From the NCBI GenBank assembly GCA_029239935.1, contig JARBTY010000004.1, positions 1 to 61,613 of the forward strand: a DNA stretch of 61,613 nucleotides, given 5' to 3'. Shown in pieces: positions 47,262-57,458 of the stretch. A model generated the notes under the pieces. The model was given only the letters and a program-made list of their open reading frames with translations, was not told where the DNA came from and did no database searches. The stretch is from Clostridia bacterium. Lineage in GTDB: Bacteria; Bacillota_A; Clostridia; Lachnospirales; Cellulosilyticaceae. The first letter of the stretch is position 1. Each line of letters begins with the position of its first letter. Both the position numbers and the translations under genes were made by a program.

Positions 47262-47320
47262 AATATAATACCTTATAAATAAATAGGAATGTTATATAAT
47301 AGAGTAAAGGAGGCGAAACC

Positions 47321-48847
47321 ATGGATTATGTAGTAGAAATGCTCAATATAAGAAAAGAATTCCCTGGTATTGTTGCAAATGATAACATTACCCTTCAGCT
47401 TAAGCGTGGTGAAGTCCATGCTCTTCTTGGTGAAAATGGTGCTGGGAAATCTACTCTTATGGGTATGCTTTTTGGGATGTATCATCCCGATTTAGGTAGT
47501 ATTAAAATAAATGGTTCAGAAGTTAAAATTGCTAATCCCAATGTTGCCAATGATCTTGGTATTGGTATGGTTCATCAACATTTTAAACTCGTACACAATT
47601 TTACAACTACACAAAATATTATTTTAGGCATCGAACCCAAAAAAGGACTCGCTGTAGATATTAAATCAGCTACCGCAAAGGTCGCAGAGCTTTCCAAACG
47701 CTATGGCTTAAATGTAGACCCTTTTGCCAAAATTGAAGATATCTCAGTAGGTATGCAACAAAGGGTAGAAATTTTAAAAATGCTTTATAGAAATGCCGAA
47801 ATTCTCATCTTTGATGAACCTACAGCCGTACTTACTCCTCAAGAGATCAATGATTTGATGGAGATTATGAAAAACCTTATCCAAGAAGGCAAATCTATTA
47901 TTTTGATCACCCACAAACTTAAAGAAATTAAAGCTGTAGCAGATCGCTGTACGGTTATTCGCCGAGGAAAATATATCGGAACGGTAGATGTTAAAGATAC
48001 TTCTGAAATGGAAATGGCCAAAATGATGGTAGGCCGCCCCGTTTCTTTCAAAGTCACTAAATCACCAAGTAATCCCAAAGATACTATTTTAAAAATAGAT
48101 AATCTATGTGTTCAAAGCAACAAAAAAGTTCTTGGTCTGAAAAATTTTTCTTTAGAAGTAAAAGCGGGAGAAATCGTAGGTATAGCAGGGGTTGAAGGTA
48201 ATGGACAAAGTGAATTAGTGGAAGCTATCACAGGTCTTCGAAAAATTGAAAGCGGTTCTGTCATTGTTAAAGAACAGTCTATTAACACCTTTTCAGTTAA
48301 AAAACGGATTGATATGGGTATTGCTCATATTCCTGAAGATCGTCATAAGAGAGGTTTGATTCTTGACTATACAGTAGAAGACAATATGATTTTAGAAATA
48401 TATCATAAAGAGCCCTTTTCTAAATACAAGTTACTCAATAAATCTGCTATTCATAGTTATGCTGATAAAATCATTGAAGACTTTGATGTAAGAGCTGGCG
48501 AGGGCGGAGCATCTTATGCCCGTTCTTTATCTGGTGGTAACCAACAAAAAGCCATCATTGGCCGTGAAATAGCCCTAGATCCAGATCTTCTTATCGCTGT
48601 TCAGCCAACTAGAGGCCTTGATGTAGGTTCCATCGAATACATTCATAAAAGACTCATTGAACAGCGTGACAAAGGAAAAGCTGTTCTCCTTGTCTCCCTC
48701 GAGCTCGATGAAGTAATGAATGTTTCTGACAGAATAGCTATTGTTAATAATGGAGAACTCATAGGCATTGTACAAGCTAATGAAACCAATGAAAATGAAA
48801 TAGGCCTTATGATGGCAGGGGTAAAGGGGGAAGGCAGACATGAATAA
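47321..48847 (+). CDS. Nucleoside ABC importer, double ATPase subunit
   Basis: 508 residues holding two ABC cassettes. The first has Walker A GENGAGKS near 38-45, signature region VGMQQRVEI and DEPTAVL; the second has GVEGNGQSE (degenerate P-loop), LSGGNQQKAIIGRE and QPTRGLDVG. This sugar-type double-cassette layout is normal for BMP-linked nucleoside importers. AAGGAGG precedes the ATG. The stop overlaps the first permease start by 8 bases. Confidence 0.94.
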   Translation: MDYVVEMLNIRKEFPGIVANDNITLQLKRGEVHALLGENGAGKSTLMGMLFGMYHPDLGSIKINGSEVKIANPNVANDLGIGMVHQHFKLVHNFTTTQNIILGIEPKKGLAVDIKSATAKVAELSKRYGLNVDPFAKIEDISVGMQQRVEILKMLYRNAEILIFDEPTAVLTPQEINDLMEIMKNLIQEGKSIILITHKLKEIKAVADRCTVIRRGKYIGTVDVKDTSEMEMAKMMVGRPVSFKVTKSPSNPKDTILKIDNLCVQSNKKVLGLKNFSLEVKAGEIVGIAGVEGNGQSELVEAITGLRKIESGSVIVKEQSINTFSVKKRIDMGIAHIPEDRHKRGLILDYTVEDNMILEIYHKEPFSKYKLLNKSAIHSYADKIIEDFDVRAGEGGASYARSLSGGNQQKAIIGREIALDPDLLIAVQPTRGLDVGSIEYIHKRLIEQRDKGKAVLLVSLELDEVMNVSDRIAIVNNGELIGIVQANETNENEIGLMMAGVKGEGRHE

Positions 48848-49958
48848 GGCAGGTATTATTTCTCTTATATCAGTGTTTTTAGGACTTTTAGCAGGTGCTA
48901 TCCTTATGATTATTACCGGACATAATCCCTTTATAGGTTTTATGTACCTCATTCAAGGCGGAACTTTGACCTTAGAGCGTATTGGTAATACTTTAGCTAC
49001 CGCTACTCCGCTTATTTTAACAGGTTTATCTGTGACTTTTGCTTTTAAAACAGGTTTATTTAATATAGGAACTCCAGGGCAAATGCTCTTTGGTGGATTT
49101 TGCGCTACAGCTGTTGGACTGACTAGCGGCCTTCCTAGCATTTTGCTGCTTCCCCTGATGCTGCTTACAGGCTTTCTGGGCGGCGCACTGTTTGCTTTTA
49201 TTCCCGGACTTTTAAAAGCTGTTTTTAATGTTCATGAAGTAGTTTCTTCTATCATGATGAACTGGATAAGCTTTTGGATTGTTTATTATACGATTCAGGC
49301 TTATTTTAAAGGTAATATGGAGACTGAATCAAGGTTACTGGCAGACAGCGCTACCTTAAGAGCACCTTGGCTGTCTAACCTATTTGGAGGCTCCTACATC
49401 AATTTAGGACTTTTTATTGCTGTGCTTACAGTAGCTGTTGTGGCTTTTATACTTAATAAAACAACTTTTGGATATGAATTAAAATCCGTTGGTTTTAACC
49501 GACACGCTGCAGAATACGGTGGCATTTCTGTTAACAAAAATATTATTTTATCTATGATGATTTCTGGTGGTCTTGCAGGCCTTGCAGGCGTTATGCAATA
49601 TGCTGGCAATGCCAATAATATACAAATTGGAGTTATGCCTTCTCAAGGTTTTGACGGTATTGCCGTAGCACTTCTCGGAGGTATTACGCCAATTGGTTCA
49701 TTATTTTCTGCTCTGTTTTTTGGCCTTCTTTATTCAGGTCGTGGTTTTATGAATGCTATGACAGATGTCCCTCCTGAAATTGCAGATACAATTATTGCAA
49801 CTATTATTTATTTTGCCGCCACTAGTATCCTTGTGGAGCGTCTATTAGATAAGTTTTTAAAATCTCGCCAGACAACTCAGTTATCCGAGGCGAATACAAC
49901 GGAGCCACTTTATCCGGATAGTTCTGAAAAAAACACTGAAGAAAAGGGGGATAAGTAA
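48840..49958 (+). CDS. Nucleoside ABC importer permease 1
   Basis: 372 residues, BPD_transp_2 family, with about nine membrane segments. Typical blocks are NIGTPGQMLFGGF, AVFNVHEVVSSIMMNWIS and the cytoplasmic coupling region GFNRHAAEYGGI. It forms half of the channel. The last 35 residues are a charged tail. Overlaps the ATPase gene by 8 bases and precedes the second permease by 2 bases, so the three are translated together. Confidence 0.93.
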   Translation: MNKAGIISLISVFLGLLAGAILMIITGHNPFIGFMYLIQGGTLTLERIGNTLATATPLILTGLSVTFAFKTGLFNIGTPGQMLFGGFCATAVGLTSGLPSILLLPLMLLTGFLGGALFAFIPGLLKAVFNVHEVVSSIMMNWISFWIVYYTIQAYFKGNMETESRLLADSATLRAPWLSNLFGGSYINLGLFIAVLTVAVVAFILNKTTFGYELKSVGFNRHAAEYGGISVNKNIILSMMISGGLAGLAGVMQYAGNANNIQIGVMPSQGFDGIAVALLGGITPIGSLFSALFFGLLYSGRGFMNAMTDVPPEIADTIIATIIYFAATSILVERLLDKFLKSRQTTQLSEANTTEPLYPDSSEKNTEEKGDK

Positions 49959-49960
49959 CT

Positions 49961-50914
49961 ATGTGGCAAATTATTGAGCAAGTTTTCCCTTATGCCGTAG
50001 CCTATACAATACCACTGCTTATTACAGCTCTTGGTGCCCTCTATTGTGAAAGAAGTGGTATTGTCAATATTGGTTTGGATGGTCTTATGATTATTGGTGC
50101 TTTCTCCAGTGGGCTCACTATTTTTTCACTTCAAAGTTTGTTTGCCGGAGGCATTTGGACCATTTGGGTAGGTCTTATTGCTTCTATGGTTGTTGGTGCT
50201 TTATTTTCATTGCTTCACGCCTTTGCTAGCATCAACCTTAAAGCTAATCAAGTTATAAGCGGAACAGCTATTAATATGATGGCCGGTTCACTTACCATCT
50301 TTTTAGCAAGAAACATGACCGGAAGCGGTAATATTCGTTTGACAACCAGCCTCAATAAGCAAAATATTGGGATTCTAAAAGACATCCCTTTTATTGGACC
50401 ACTGTTGTTTAGGAATACTTATGCTACTACTTGGCTAGTTCTAATTATTTTAATTGTTTTTACTTTTATTCTTTATAAGACTTCTTTTGGACTACAGCTG
50501 CGGGCATGCGGCGAACACCCTCATGCAGCAGATGCAGCCGGTATCAATGTGGCTCGTATGCGCTACATTGGTGTTCTTATATCTGGTGCTTTTGCAGGAC
50601 TTGGCGGTGGCATTTATCTGGTTACTTTCTCCGGAGAGTTCAACGGCAGTGTAGCCGGCTTTGGTTTTCTTGCTTTAGCTGCCCTTATATTCGGTCAGTG
50701 GAAACCTTTAGGCATTTTAGCAACTACTCTATTTTTTGGTTTTGCGAGCACAGTTTCTAACGTTTCTCAGGTTATTCCTGAGTTTGCTAAAATTCCTTCT
50801 GTATTTCTGAAGATATTTCCTTATGTAGTTACACTGATTGCTTTGGTTCTTTTTTCAAAATCTTCTCAGGCTCCAAGGGCCGCCGGCGAACCTTTTGATC
50901 ATGGCAAACGTTAA
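49961..50914 (+). CDS. Nucleoside ABC importer permease 2
   Basis: 317 residues, BPD_transp_2 family, about nine membrane segments. NIGLDGLMIIGAF, ASINLKANQVISGTAINM and the coupling region ACGEHPHAADAAGI match the second permease of this transporter class. Last gene of the four-gene importer operon; a bidirectional terminator follows. Confidence 0.93.
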   Translation: MWQIIEQVFPYAVAYTIPLLITALGALYCERSGIVNIGLDGLMIIGAFSSGLTIFSLQSLFAGGIWTIWVGLIASMVVGALFSLLHAFASINLKANQVISGTAINMMAGSLTIFLARNMTGSGNIRLTTSLNKQNIGILKDIPFIGPLLFRNTYATTWLVLIILIVFTFILYKTSFGLQLRACGEHPHAADAAGINVARMRYIGVLISGAFAGLGGGIYLVTFSGEFNGSVAGFGFLALAALIFGQWKPLGILATTLFFGFASTVSNVSQVIPEFAKIPSVFLKIFPYVVTLIALVLFSKSSQAPRAAGEPFDHGKR

Positions 50915-50937
50915 CTTCATATAACCAGAATACAACA

Positions 50938-50982
50938 AAAAAATGACTTCTTAAGCACTGATGTTTAGGAGGTCATTTTTTG
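50938..50982. terminator. Bidirectional terminator between the nucleoside importer and the HD-GYP gene
   Basis: AAAATGACTTC pairs with GGAGGTCATTTT (one wobble) around a long loop, with A/T runs on both sides. It serves two convergent units. Confidence 0.8.
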
Positions 50983-50987
50983 ATTTA

Positions 50988-52049
50988 TTAATTTATTTCT
51001 GGAAAATCTTCCATCTTTTCTAATATATGAATACTTATCTCTTCCTGTAAATTAATTCTATAAAGGGTTTTTTGATTTGATTTAATGTTACTAATGACCT
51101 TAACTAAAGGTCTTCTGACATCTTGGACAAAATTCTTTTCTACAATCCCTACATCTCCGTTGCTAAGAAGGACAATACTTCCTACAGGGTAAAAGGCTAA
51201 AACGCTTTCTATTGTTTGTCTTATAGGTACATTTATCTTTTCCATTTGTGCAATCACAATGACATCCTTAACCGATAAGGCCGGTCTATAAGGTCTGTTT
51301 GATAATAATGCATGAAATACATCACATGCTGCCACTATTTTGGCTCCTATATGCAGTTCTTCTCCTTTACCAAGCGGATAACCCTTTCCATCCTCTCTTT
51401 CATGGTGACACAATATGGCTAATTTAGTGATGGGGCTTAAAAATGCATTCTTCTCTACAATTTTATAACCTATTTCTGGATGGGACTTTAATAACTGGTA
51501 TTCGTCATCAGTCAGCTTTCCCGGCTTGTTCAAAACATTTTTGGGTATGATGATTTTACCGATATCATGCATCAGTGCACCCATCACAATCTTCTGTACG
51601 TGTTGTTCAGAAATTTGCATTTTTCTACACACAATGGCTGTCAGAATGGCTACACCTATACAGTGCTGGTAGGTATAATCATCATTCATTTTAAGATCCA
51701 TGACATCACATACGATATCTTTTCTAGTCAGCTCTGCAACCAAATTTTCTGCCACTTTAGACATGTTTTGAACATTCATCTCTAAGTTATTTTTCAGGTA
51801 GTCAAACTCCGTTTTGACATCTCTATTGATCTCAAGCCTTATCTTTGGATTAATAATATCTTGTGGAAATATTCCTTCAGACTTTTCATCTTCTATATAA
51901 ATCTCATAGATATTTCTCTCTATAAGTCTCTGTCTAAAAGCATTTTTAAATTTACTGGAGCTCTTAAGAAGTATACCTCCTTCATAACTTATAATATCTC
52001 TTGCAATAACATCTCCCTCTTTAATCTTATTTACACTAATTAGCCTCAT
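50988..52049 (-). CDS. HD-GYP domain protein (cyclic di-GMP phosphodiesterase)
   Basis: 353 residues. The N-terminal part (about 1-110) is unassigned apart from an ARDI-x-x-x-GGILL opening that recurs in front of HD-GYP domains. The catalytic domain has MHDIGK (HD at 161-162) and HHEREDGKGYP (215-225), both intact. The C-terminal tail contains a VGSIVLLSNGDVGIVEKN strand pattern usual for this group. Predicted to linearise and hydrolyse cyclic di-GMP. It lies 173 bp downstream of ygiQ, with no feature between them other than AT-rich sequence. Confidence 0.92.
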   Translation of the reverse strand: MRLISVNKIKEGDVIARDIISYEGGILLKSSSKFKNAFRQRLIERNIYEIYIEDEKSEGIFPQDIINPKIRLEINRDVKTEFDYLKNNLEMNVQNMSKVAENLVAELTRKDIVCDVMDLKMNDDYTYQHCIGVAILTAIVCRKMQISEQHVQKIVMGALMHDIGKIIIPKNVLNKPGKLTDDEYQLLKSHPEIGYKIVEKNAFLSPITKLAILCHHEREDGKGYPLGKGEELHIGAKIVAACDVFHALLSNRPYRPALSVKDVIVIAQMEKINVPIRQTIESVLAFYPVGSIVLLSNGDVGIVEKNFVQDVRRPLVKVISNIKSNQKTLYRINLQEEISIHILEKMEDFPEIN

Positions 52050-52222
52050 AATCCCTCATCTCTTTCACCACTTATTGTTGTCATGTTTCACTTTTATTTT
52101 ACTTTATAATGCTCTATCAAATATATTTTATATCATATTATAGTATATTTTAGTATTTTACACCATTATACAACATTTAAACATAAACTTAAACACACAA
52201 GACCCCAGAAAATAACTTTAAT

Positions 52223-54145
52223 TTATCGAGAACTCCTTTTAGTATCCTTTTTAACTGCACTTTTACCAGTATGTTTATTATTTAGCTTTTTACTTTGTTT
52301 ATTCCCTGTATGATGCATAGGTTTCTTTTCTCCAGGTACTTGTTTGTAGCCTCTTGGCTTAATCAAACATTTTGCATCATATCCAATAAGATCTTCTCTT
52401 TTTGCTAACACTAATGCTTCATATACAATATCATATTTTTTTGGATTGCGATATTGTAATAAAGCTCTCTGCATAGCTTTCTCAGTTTTACTTTTTGGAA
52501 TATATACTGGTTTCATCAGGATAGGATCAAGTCCTGTATGATACATTGTTGTTGAAAGTGTCCCTGGCGTTGGATAAAAGTCCTGAACCTGCTCGGGTTG
52601 ATAATGGATATCCCTCAAGTACTCTGCTAACTGCACGGCTGACTGCAATGTACTCCCCGGATGACTTGACATAAGATAAGGAATAATGTATTGCTTTTTA
52701 CCTAATCTTTCATTAATCTTATTAAATTTATCACAAAATTTATCAAAGGTTTTGCCTGCTGGCTTACCCATATGTTTAAGTACTTCATGGGCTACGTGCT
52801 CAGGTGCTACTTTTAACTGTCCGCTTACATGGTGTTCAATCAGTTCTTTTAAAAAAGTATCGTCCTTATCTGCCATCAAGTAATCATATCTTAAACCTGA
52901 CCGTACAAATACTTTTTTGACCTTTGGTACCTCTCTTAGCTTTCTCAGAAGGCCCAAATACTCCTTATGGTCTATATCTAAATTTTTACATGGACTTGGA
53001 GAGAGGCACTGTTTATTTTTACATGCTCCTTCTTTAAGCTGTTTTGAGCAAGCTGGCTGTCTGAAGTTAGCTGTCGGTCCTCCTACATCGTGAATGTATC
53101 CCTTAAAATCTTTTAATGAAGTAATTTCTTCTGCTTCTTTTAAAATAGACGCTTCACTTCTACTTTGCACAATCCTTCCTTGATGGAAAGTAAGCGCACA
53201 AAACGAACAGCTTCCAAAACATCCTCTTGAACTAACGAGGCTAAATTTGACTTCTTCTATAGCAGGTATGCCCCCATCTTTTTCATAAATGGGATGATAA
53301 TCTTTCATATAAGGCAACGCATAAACCTTATCTAATTCTTCTCGTGTAAGAGGCATTTCAGGTTTGTTTTGTACCAAGTACTTGCCACTATGCTCTTGCA
53401 CAAGTGTTCTTCCCCTTATAGGGTCTTGTTCTTCATATTGAATTTTAAAGGCTTCAGCATATTTAATCTTATCTTCACATATTTGTTTGTAAGAAGGAAT
53501 CTGCACATAGTCATAAACTTCTTCTAAGCTATCTGCCATATAACATACACCGTTGACATACCTGACGTATTTAGCTGCTAGACCATCATTTAAGGCATGA
53601 GCCACCTCCACTATATGTCTCTCACTCATTCCATAAATCAGAAGGTCTGCTCCACTGTCCACAAGAATAGACTTTCTTACCCTATCGCTCCAATAATCAT
53701 AATGAGCAAACCTTCTGAGACTTGCTTCTATCCCTCCTATAATAATATCTATATTTTTATAAGCTTCCCTAATGCGATTACAGTACACAATCGTTGCTCT
53801 ATCCGGTCTTAATCCCATCTTGCCGCCTGGAGAATAAAAATCTCTTTCTCTTAGCTTCTTGCTGACTGTATAATGGTTAACCATGGAATCCATGTTGCCT
53901 CCATTAACCAAAAAACCCAGCCTTGGCTTACCCAGTTTCATAAAATCCTTGGTATCTTTCCAGTTAGGTTGTGCAATAATACCTACCTTATAGCCTGCCT
54001 CCTCCAGCACTCTTGAAATAATCGCTGTTCCAAAGCTATGATGATCTATATATGCATCTGCTGTCACGATAATAAAATCTAATTCGTTCCAGCCTCTTTT
54101 TTCCATATCTTGCTTACTAATTGGCAAAAATTCTTTTTCCATCAT
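52223..54145 (-). CDS. YgiQ family radical SAM protein
   Basis: 640 residues. An N-terminal B12-binding-like domain (about 15-190: [15 protein letters not shown]) precedes a radical SAM domain with the iron-sulfur triad in [12 protein letters not shown] (about 310-321), and a YgiQ-type C-terminal extension with a Lys-rich tail. The reaction is unknown. Extra cysteines in the [16 protein letters not shown] region (about 375-390) may bind another cluster. It starts with two Met codons; either may be used. Confidence 0.92.
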   Translation of the reverse strand: MMEKEFLPISKQDMEKRGWNELDFIIVTADAYIDHHSFGTAIISRVLEEAGYKVGIIAQPNWKDTKDFMKLGKPRLGFLVNGGNMDSMVNHYTVSKKLRERDFYSPGGKMGLRPDRATIVYCNRIREAYKNIDIIIGGIEASLRRFAHYDYWSDRVRKSILVDSGADLLIYGMSERHIVEVAHALNDGLAAKYVRYVNGVCYMADSLEEVYDYVQIPSYKQICEDKIKYAEAFKIQYEEQDPIRGRTLVQEHSGKYLVQNKPEMPLTREELDKVYALPYMKDYHPIYEKDGGIPAIEEVKFSLVSSRGCFGSCSFCALTFHQGRIVQSRSEASILKEAEEITSLKDFKGYIHDVGGPTANFRQPACSKQLKEGACKNKQCLSPSPCKNLDIDHKEYLGLLRKLREVPKVKKVFVRSGLRYDYLMADKDDTFLKELIEHHVSGQLKVAPEHVAHEVLKHMGKPAGKTFDKFCDKFNKINERLGKKQYIIPYLMSSHPGSTLQSAVQLAEYLRDIHYQPEQVQDFYPTPGTLSTTMYHTGLDPILMKPVYIPKSKTEKAMQRALLQYRNPKKYDIVYEALVLAKREDLIGYDAKCLIKPRGYKQVPGEKKPMHHTGNKQSKKLNNKHTGKSAVKKDTKRSSR

Positions 54146-54347
54146 TCATTCACCTACTTGTTCTATAAAATAATTTTACTTTCCCGTATAATAAGTTTAC
54201 CATTGATTATAACATTATAATCTCTTTAAAGGATAGACAATCTTATAAATTTACACTAATTTCTTTTAATCTCAATAAAGCCCTTTTATTAGTGATATAA
54301 TAGTTCTATTATATCCTCAAGCATTTATCAGATAGGAGGTTAATGCT

Positions 54348-55256
54348 ATGGTAAATTCTAAAAAAAATGCAAAGATTTTTACGCATATCTGGGACAAGGT
54401 CAAAGAACCTAGAGGTATTGTTCAAATTTTTCATGGCATGGCAGAACATGCTAAAAGGTACGCTCATTTTGCCGCTTTTCTTAATCAAAATGGTTTTATC
54501 GTCTATGCCCATGACCATCGCGGACACGGTAAAACAGCTGGCTCTACAAAAGCTTTAGGGCATATTGGTACCGATGGCTTTAATAACATTACAAAGGATG
54601 CGTATGCAGTTACCTGCCGTCTCAAAAAGAGATATCCCCATTTGCCTGTCATTATCTTAGGTCATAGTTTTGGCTCTTTTGTTGCTCAGGAATACCTCAC
54701 CCATCATTCCGATGAAATTCAAGGTATGATTTTATCAGGAAGCGGTTTGCAAAAGGGCGCTGCCATTACTATTGGTCGTTTGATTTCAACTTTCCAGTAT
54801 CATTTCATGGATCCCTATAAGACCGATAAGCTTATGCATTTTTTATCCTTTTATGGCTACAATAAGCGATTTAATGATTCTCACTCGTCATCTAGATGGC
54901 TCACCTCAGATTTATCAGAGGTCGAAAAATATGAACAGGACATTTATTGCGGCACTCTATTTCCAATACACTTTTATTACTATTTTCTAAAAGGACTGGG
55001 AAATCTTTACAAGCCCGAAAAACTATCTCAAATAAAAAAAGACTTACCCCTTCTTATTCTCTCTGGAACCATGGATCCTGTAGGTAATTACGGTGAGTCT
55101 GTTCATAAGCTTTATAAAATGTATACTAAGCTTGGGATGCAGTCTATTACCCTTAAACTCTTTACCAACGGAAGACATGAACTGCTAAACGAACGCAACC
55201 GTCTGGAAGTTTATAACAGCCTTCTTTATTGGATGAATCAGGTGATTGCTAAATAG
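54348..55256 (+). CDS. Alpha/beta hydrolase, monoacylglycerol-lipase-like
   Basis: 302 residues of the serine aminopeptidase S33/monoglyceride lipase group. The oxyanion loop HGMAEH (about 29-34), HDHRGHGKT (55-63), the nucleophile Ser107 in GHSFGS, an acid in SGTMDPVG near 240-250 and the His of GRHELLNE near 280 make a complete catalytic triad. There is no signal peptide, so it acts in the cytoplasm, probably on a lipid ester. AGGAGG precedes the ATG. Confidence 0.87.
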   Translation: MVNSKKNAKIFTHIWDKVKEPRGIVQIFHGMAEHAKRYAHFAAFLNQNGFIVYAHDHRGHGKTAGSTKALGHIGTDGFNNITKDAYAVTCRLKKRYPHLPVIILGHSFGSFVAQEYLTHHSDEIQGMILSGSGLQKGAAITIGRLISTFQYHFMDPYKTDKLMHFLSFYGYNKRFNDSHSSSRWLTSDLSEVEKYEQDIYCGTLFPIHFYYYFLKGLGNLYKPEKLSQIKKDLPLLILSGTMDPVGNYGESVHKLYKMYTKLGMQSITLKLFTNGRHELLNERNRLEVYNSLLYWMNQVIAK

Positions 55257-55348
55257 ATATTTATGGAAAGAGATTATCCATTACATGCGTAATTTTCATC
55301 TGTTCTGCTCATACTACCTATAACTTCATTTATAGGTAGGTATCCCTT

Positions 55349-55855
55349 ATGTACGAACTTGAAACATTGCTTTTCTATTTTATTTATTACAGCTTTATGG
55401 GCTGGATCATAGAAGGCATCTTTAATTTACTCACTAAAGGCAGTTTTTCAAAACCTAATTTTTTGCTTTTTCCTATCAAGCCTATGTACGGTTTTACCGC
55501 CATACTATTAATTTTTTCAAAACAAAGGCTTTCTTTCGGCCTGTTTCTCTTAGCTGCTATCATTTTCCCTACCTTAATCGAATATTTGACCGCATGGCTT
55601 ATGATGCGCTATTTCCATATCAGATTTTGGGACTACAGCGAACTGCCTTTTAATCATTACGGCTACGTTTGTTTAACCTTTTCATTTTATTGGGTTATAT
55701 TATCCGTCTTTTTAGTTTATGGGGTGCATCCCTTAGTAACTGTTTTTCATGACTTCTTATCTCCAGTCCTGCCTTTTGTTTTGCCAATTCTTGTCATCGG
55801 TCTTTTATGGGACTTCGCCTCAACTCTGTCCCGTACTCTCAAACAGTCTATTTAA
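55349..55855 (+). CDS. Membrane protein of the CmpB-like (putative ABC permease) family
   Basis: 168 residues with about five membrane segments. Conserved blocks of the family are visible: FMGWIIEGIFN near 16-26, PIKPMYGFTA near 42-51, LIEYLTAWLM near 76-85, and FWDYSELPFNHYGYVCL near 93-109. The family is annotated as a putative ABC permease, but the function has not been shown and no ATPase gene is adjacent on this strand. It lies 92 bp after the hydrolase gene. Confidence 0.8.
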   Translation: MYELETLLFYFIYYSFMGWIIEGIFNLLTKGSFSKPNFLLFPIKPMYGFTAILLIFSKQRLSFGLFLLAAIIFPTLIEYLTAWLMMRYFHIRFWDYSELPFNHYGYVCLTFSFYWVILSVFLVYGVHPLVTVFHDFLSPVLPFVLPILVIGLLWDFASTLSRTLKQSI

Positions 55856-55881
55856 CCAATTTTTCTGTCACCATTTGACAT

Positions 55882-55925
55882 AATAAGAACAGGCCAAACG
55901 ATTACTCGCTTGACCTGTTCTTATT
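55882..55925. terminator. Bidirectional terminator between the CmpB-like gene and livF
   Basis: AATAAGAACAGG pairs with CCTGTTCTTATT around a long loop. It serves two convergent units; T-runs are modest. Confidence 0.7.
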
Positions 55926-55980
55926 AGATACCTATTTAATAAAAATATTCATATCCTGCTCTTTATATTGCAGCTAAGAA

Positions 55981-56682
55981 TTATCCTAAATAGGCTTTTT
56001 TAACCTGTTCATTATCTAACATCTTTTTAGCATCACCTGATAATACAACATTGCCTGTTTCTAAAACATAAGCCTGATCCGCAATATTTAAGGCTTTATG
56101 TGCGTTTTGTTCTACAAGAAGTATCGTTGTGCCACTTTTATTAATGTCCTTTATAATACTAAACACTTCATCTACCAGAATAGGTGCAAGACCCATTGAA
56201 GGCTCATCTAAGAGCATCAACTTTGGCTTAGACATAAGGGCTCTTGCTATAGCAAGCATTTGCTGTTCGCCACCGCTCATTGTTCCTGCCAGCTGCTTTC
56301 TTCTTTCTTTAAGTCTTGGAAATCTTGCATAGACCATCTCATAATCCGCTTCTATGTCAGCCTTATCTTTTCTTGAATAAGCCCCCATCTCAAGGTTTTC
56401 TTTTACAGTCATTTTAGAAAAAACACGTCTGCCTTCCGGTACATGAGCCATACCCATTTCTACAATAGTATGAGCTCTGACAGCGCTAATATCTGTTCCT
56501 GAAAATGAAATGGTTCCTGTCTGAGGTTTAATAAGTCCTGATACAGTATGCATAATAGTTGTTTTACCAGCGCCATTAGCACCGATCAAACTTACTATCT
56601 GTCCTTCTTTGACTTCAAAACTAACCCCTTTAATCGCATGAATCGCTCCGTAATAAACTTCTATATTATCTACTTTTAACAT
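55981..56682 (-). CDS. livF: Branched-chain amino acid ABC importer ATPase LivF
   Basis: 233 residues. Walker A GANGAGKTT near 33-41, signature SGGEQQMLAIARAL near 135-148, Walker B LMLLDEPS, switch His in LLVEQN-type D-loop region. Length and the EGRRVFSKMTVKENLEMGA block are those of LivF. Last gene of the livKHMGF operon, 11 bp after livG. Confidence 0.95.
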   Translation of the reverse strand: MLKVDNIEVYYGAIHAIKGVSFEVKEGQIVSLIGANGAGKTTIMHTVSGLIKPQTGTISFSGTDISAVRAHTIVEMGMAHVPEGRRVFSKMTVKENLEMGAYSRKDKADIEADYEMVYARFPRLKERRKQLAGTMSGGEQQMLAIARALMSKPKLMLLDEPSMGLAPILVDEVFSIIKDINKSGTTILLVEQNAHKALNIADQAYVLETGNVVLSGDAKKMLDNEQVKKAYLG

Positions 56683-56693
56683 GTTTTCACCCC

Positions 56694-57458
56694 CTAATTC
56701 CCTAGATATGCGCCAATAACTTTTTTGTTTGCCTTTATTTCATCAGGAAGCCCTTTAGCAATAATCATACCATAATCAATAACTACAATTCTTTCACAAA
56801 TACCCATAACTAAATGCATATCATGTTCGATAAGTAGGATAGATACATCAAAATTTTTCCTTATAAAGTGAATCGTCTCCATAAGCTCTTTTGTTTCTTG
56901 AGGATTCATCCCTGCCGCTGGTTCGTCTAATAGCAAGAGTTTAGGCTCTGCAGCAAGCCCTCTGGCAATTTCCAGTTTTCTTTGTTCCCCATAAGGAAGA
57001 TTTTTAGCGAGCTGATTAGCACTGCCTTCCATCTTAAAAACAGCTAAGAGTTTTCTAGCTTTTTCATCTATTTCTTTTTCTTCTTTCCAAAAACGTGTAC
57101 CTGGAAATCTTAAGATAGCATTTGCCACACCATATTGCATCTTGTGATGAAAAGCAATTTTAACATTATCCAGTACTGTTAGTTCTTTAAATAAACGGAT
57201 ATTTTGAAAAGTTCTTGTAAGTCCTTTTTTTACTATTTGATAAGGCTTGAGTCCTACAATACTCTCTCCATTAAGTAATATATCTCCTTCTGTTGGTAAA
57301 TATACCCCTGTTAAGAGATTGAATATTGTTGTTTTACCTGCACCATTAGGCCCAATGAGACCCACTAGTTCATTTTTATCAATACTTATTTCAAATTCTC
57401 CAACAGCTTTTAGTCCACCAAAGGTAATCCCTAAGTTTTTCGTTTCTAATAGAGCCAT
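56694..57458 (-). CDS. livG: Branched-chain amino acid ABC importer ATPase LivG
   Basis: 254 residues. Walker A GPNGAGKTT near 36-44, the TRTFQNIRLFKELTVLDNV block characteristic of LivG, a LPYGEQRKLEIARGLA signature and Walker B LLLLDEPAAGMN. Pairs with LivF in the importer. Its ATG overlaps the livM stop by one base (TAATG), so translation is coupled. Confidence 0.95.
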   Translation of the reverse strand: MALLETKNLGITFGGLKAVGEFEISIDKNELVGLIGPNGAGKTTIFNLLTGVYLPTEGDILLNGESIVGLKPYQIVKKGLTRTFQNIRLFKELTVLDNVKIAFHHKMQYGVANAILRFPGTRFWKEEKEIDEKARKLLAVFKMEGSANQLAKNLPYGEQRKLEIARGLAAEPKLLLLDEPAAGMNPQETKELMETIHFIRKNFDVSILLIEHDMHLVMGICERIVVIDYGMIIAKGLPDEIKANKKVIGAYLGN

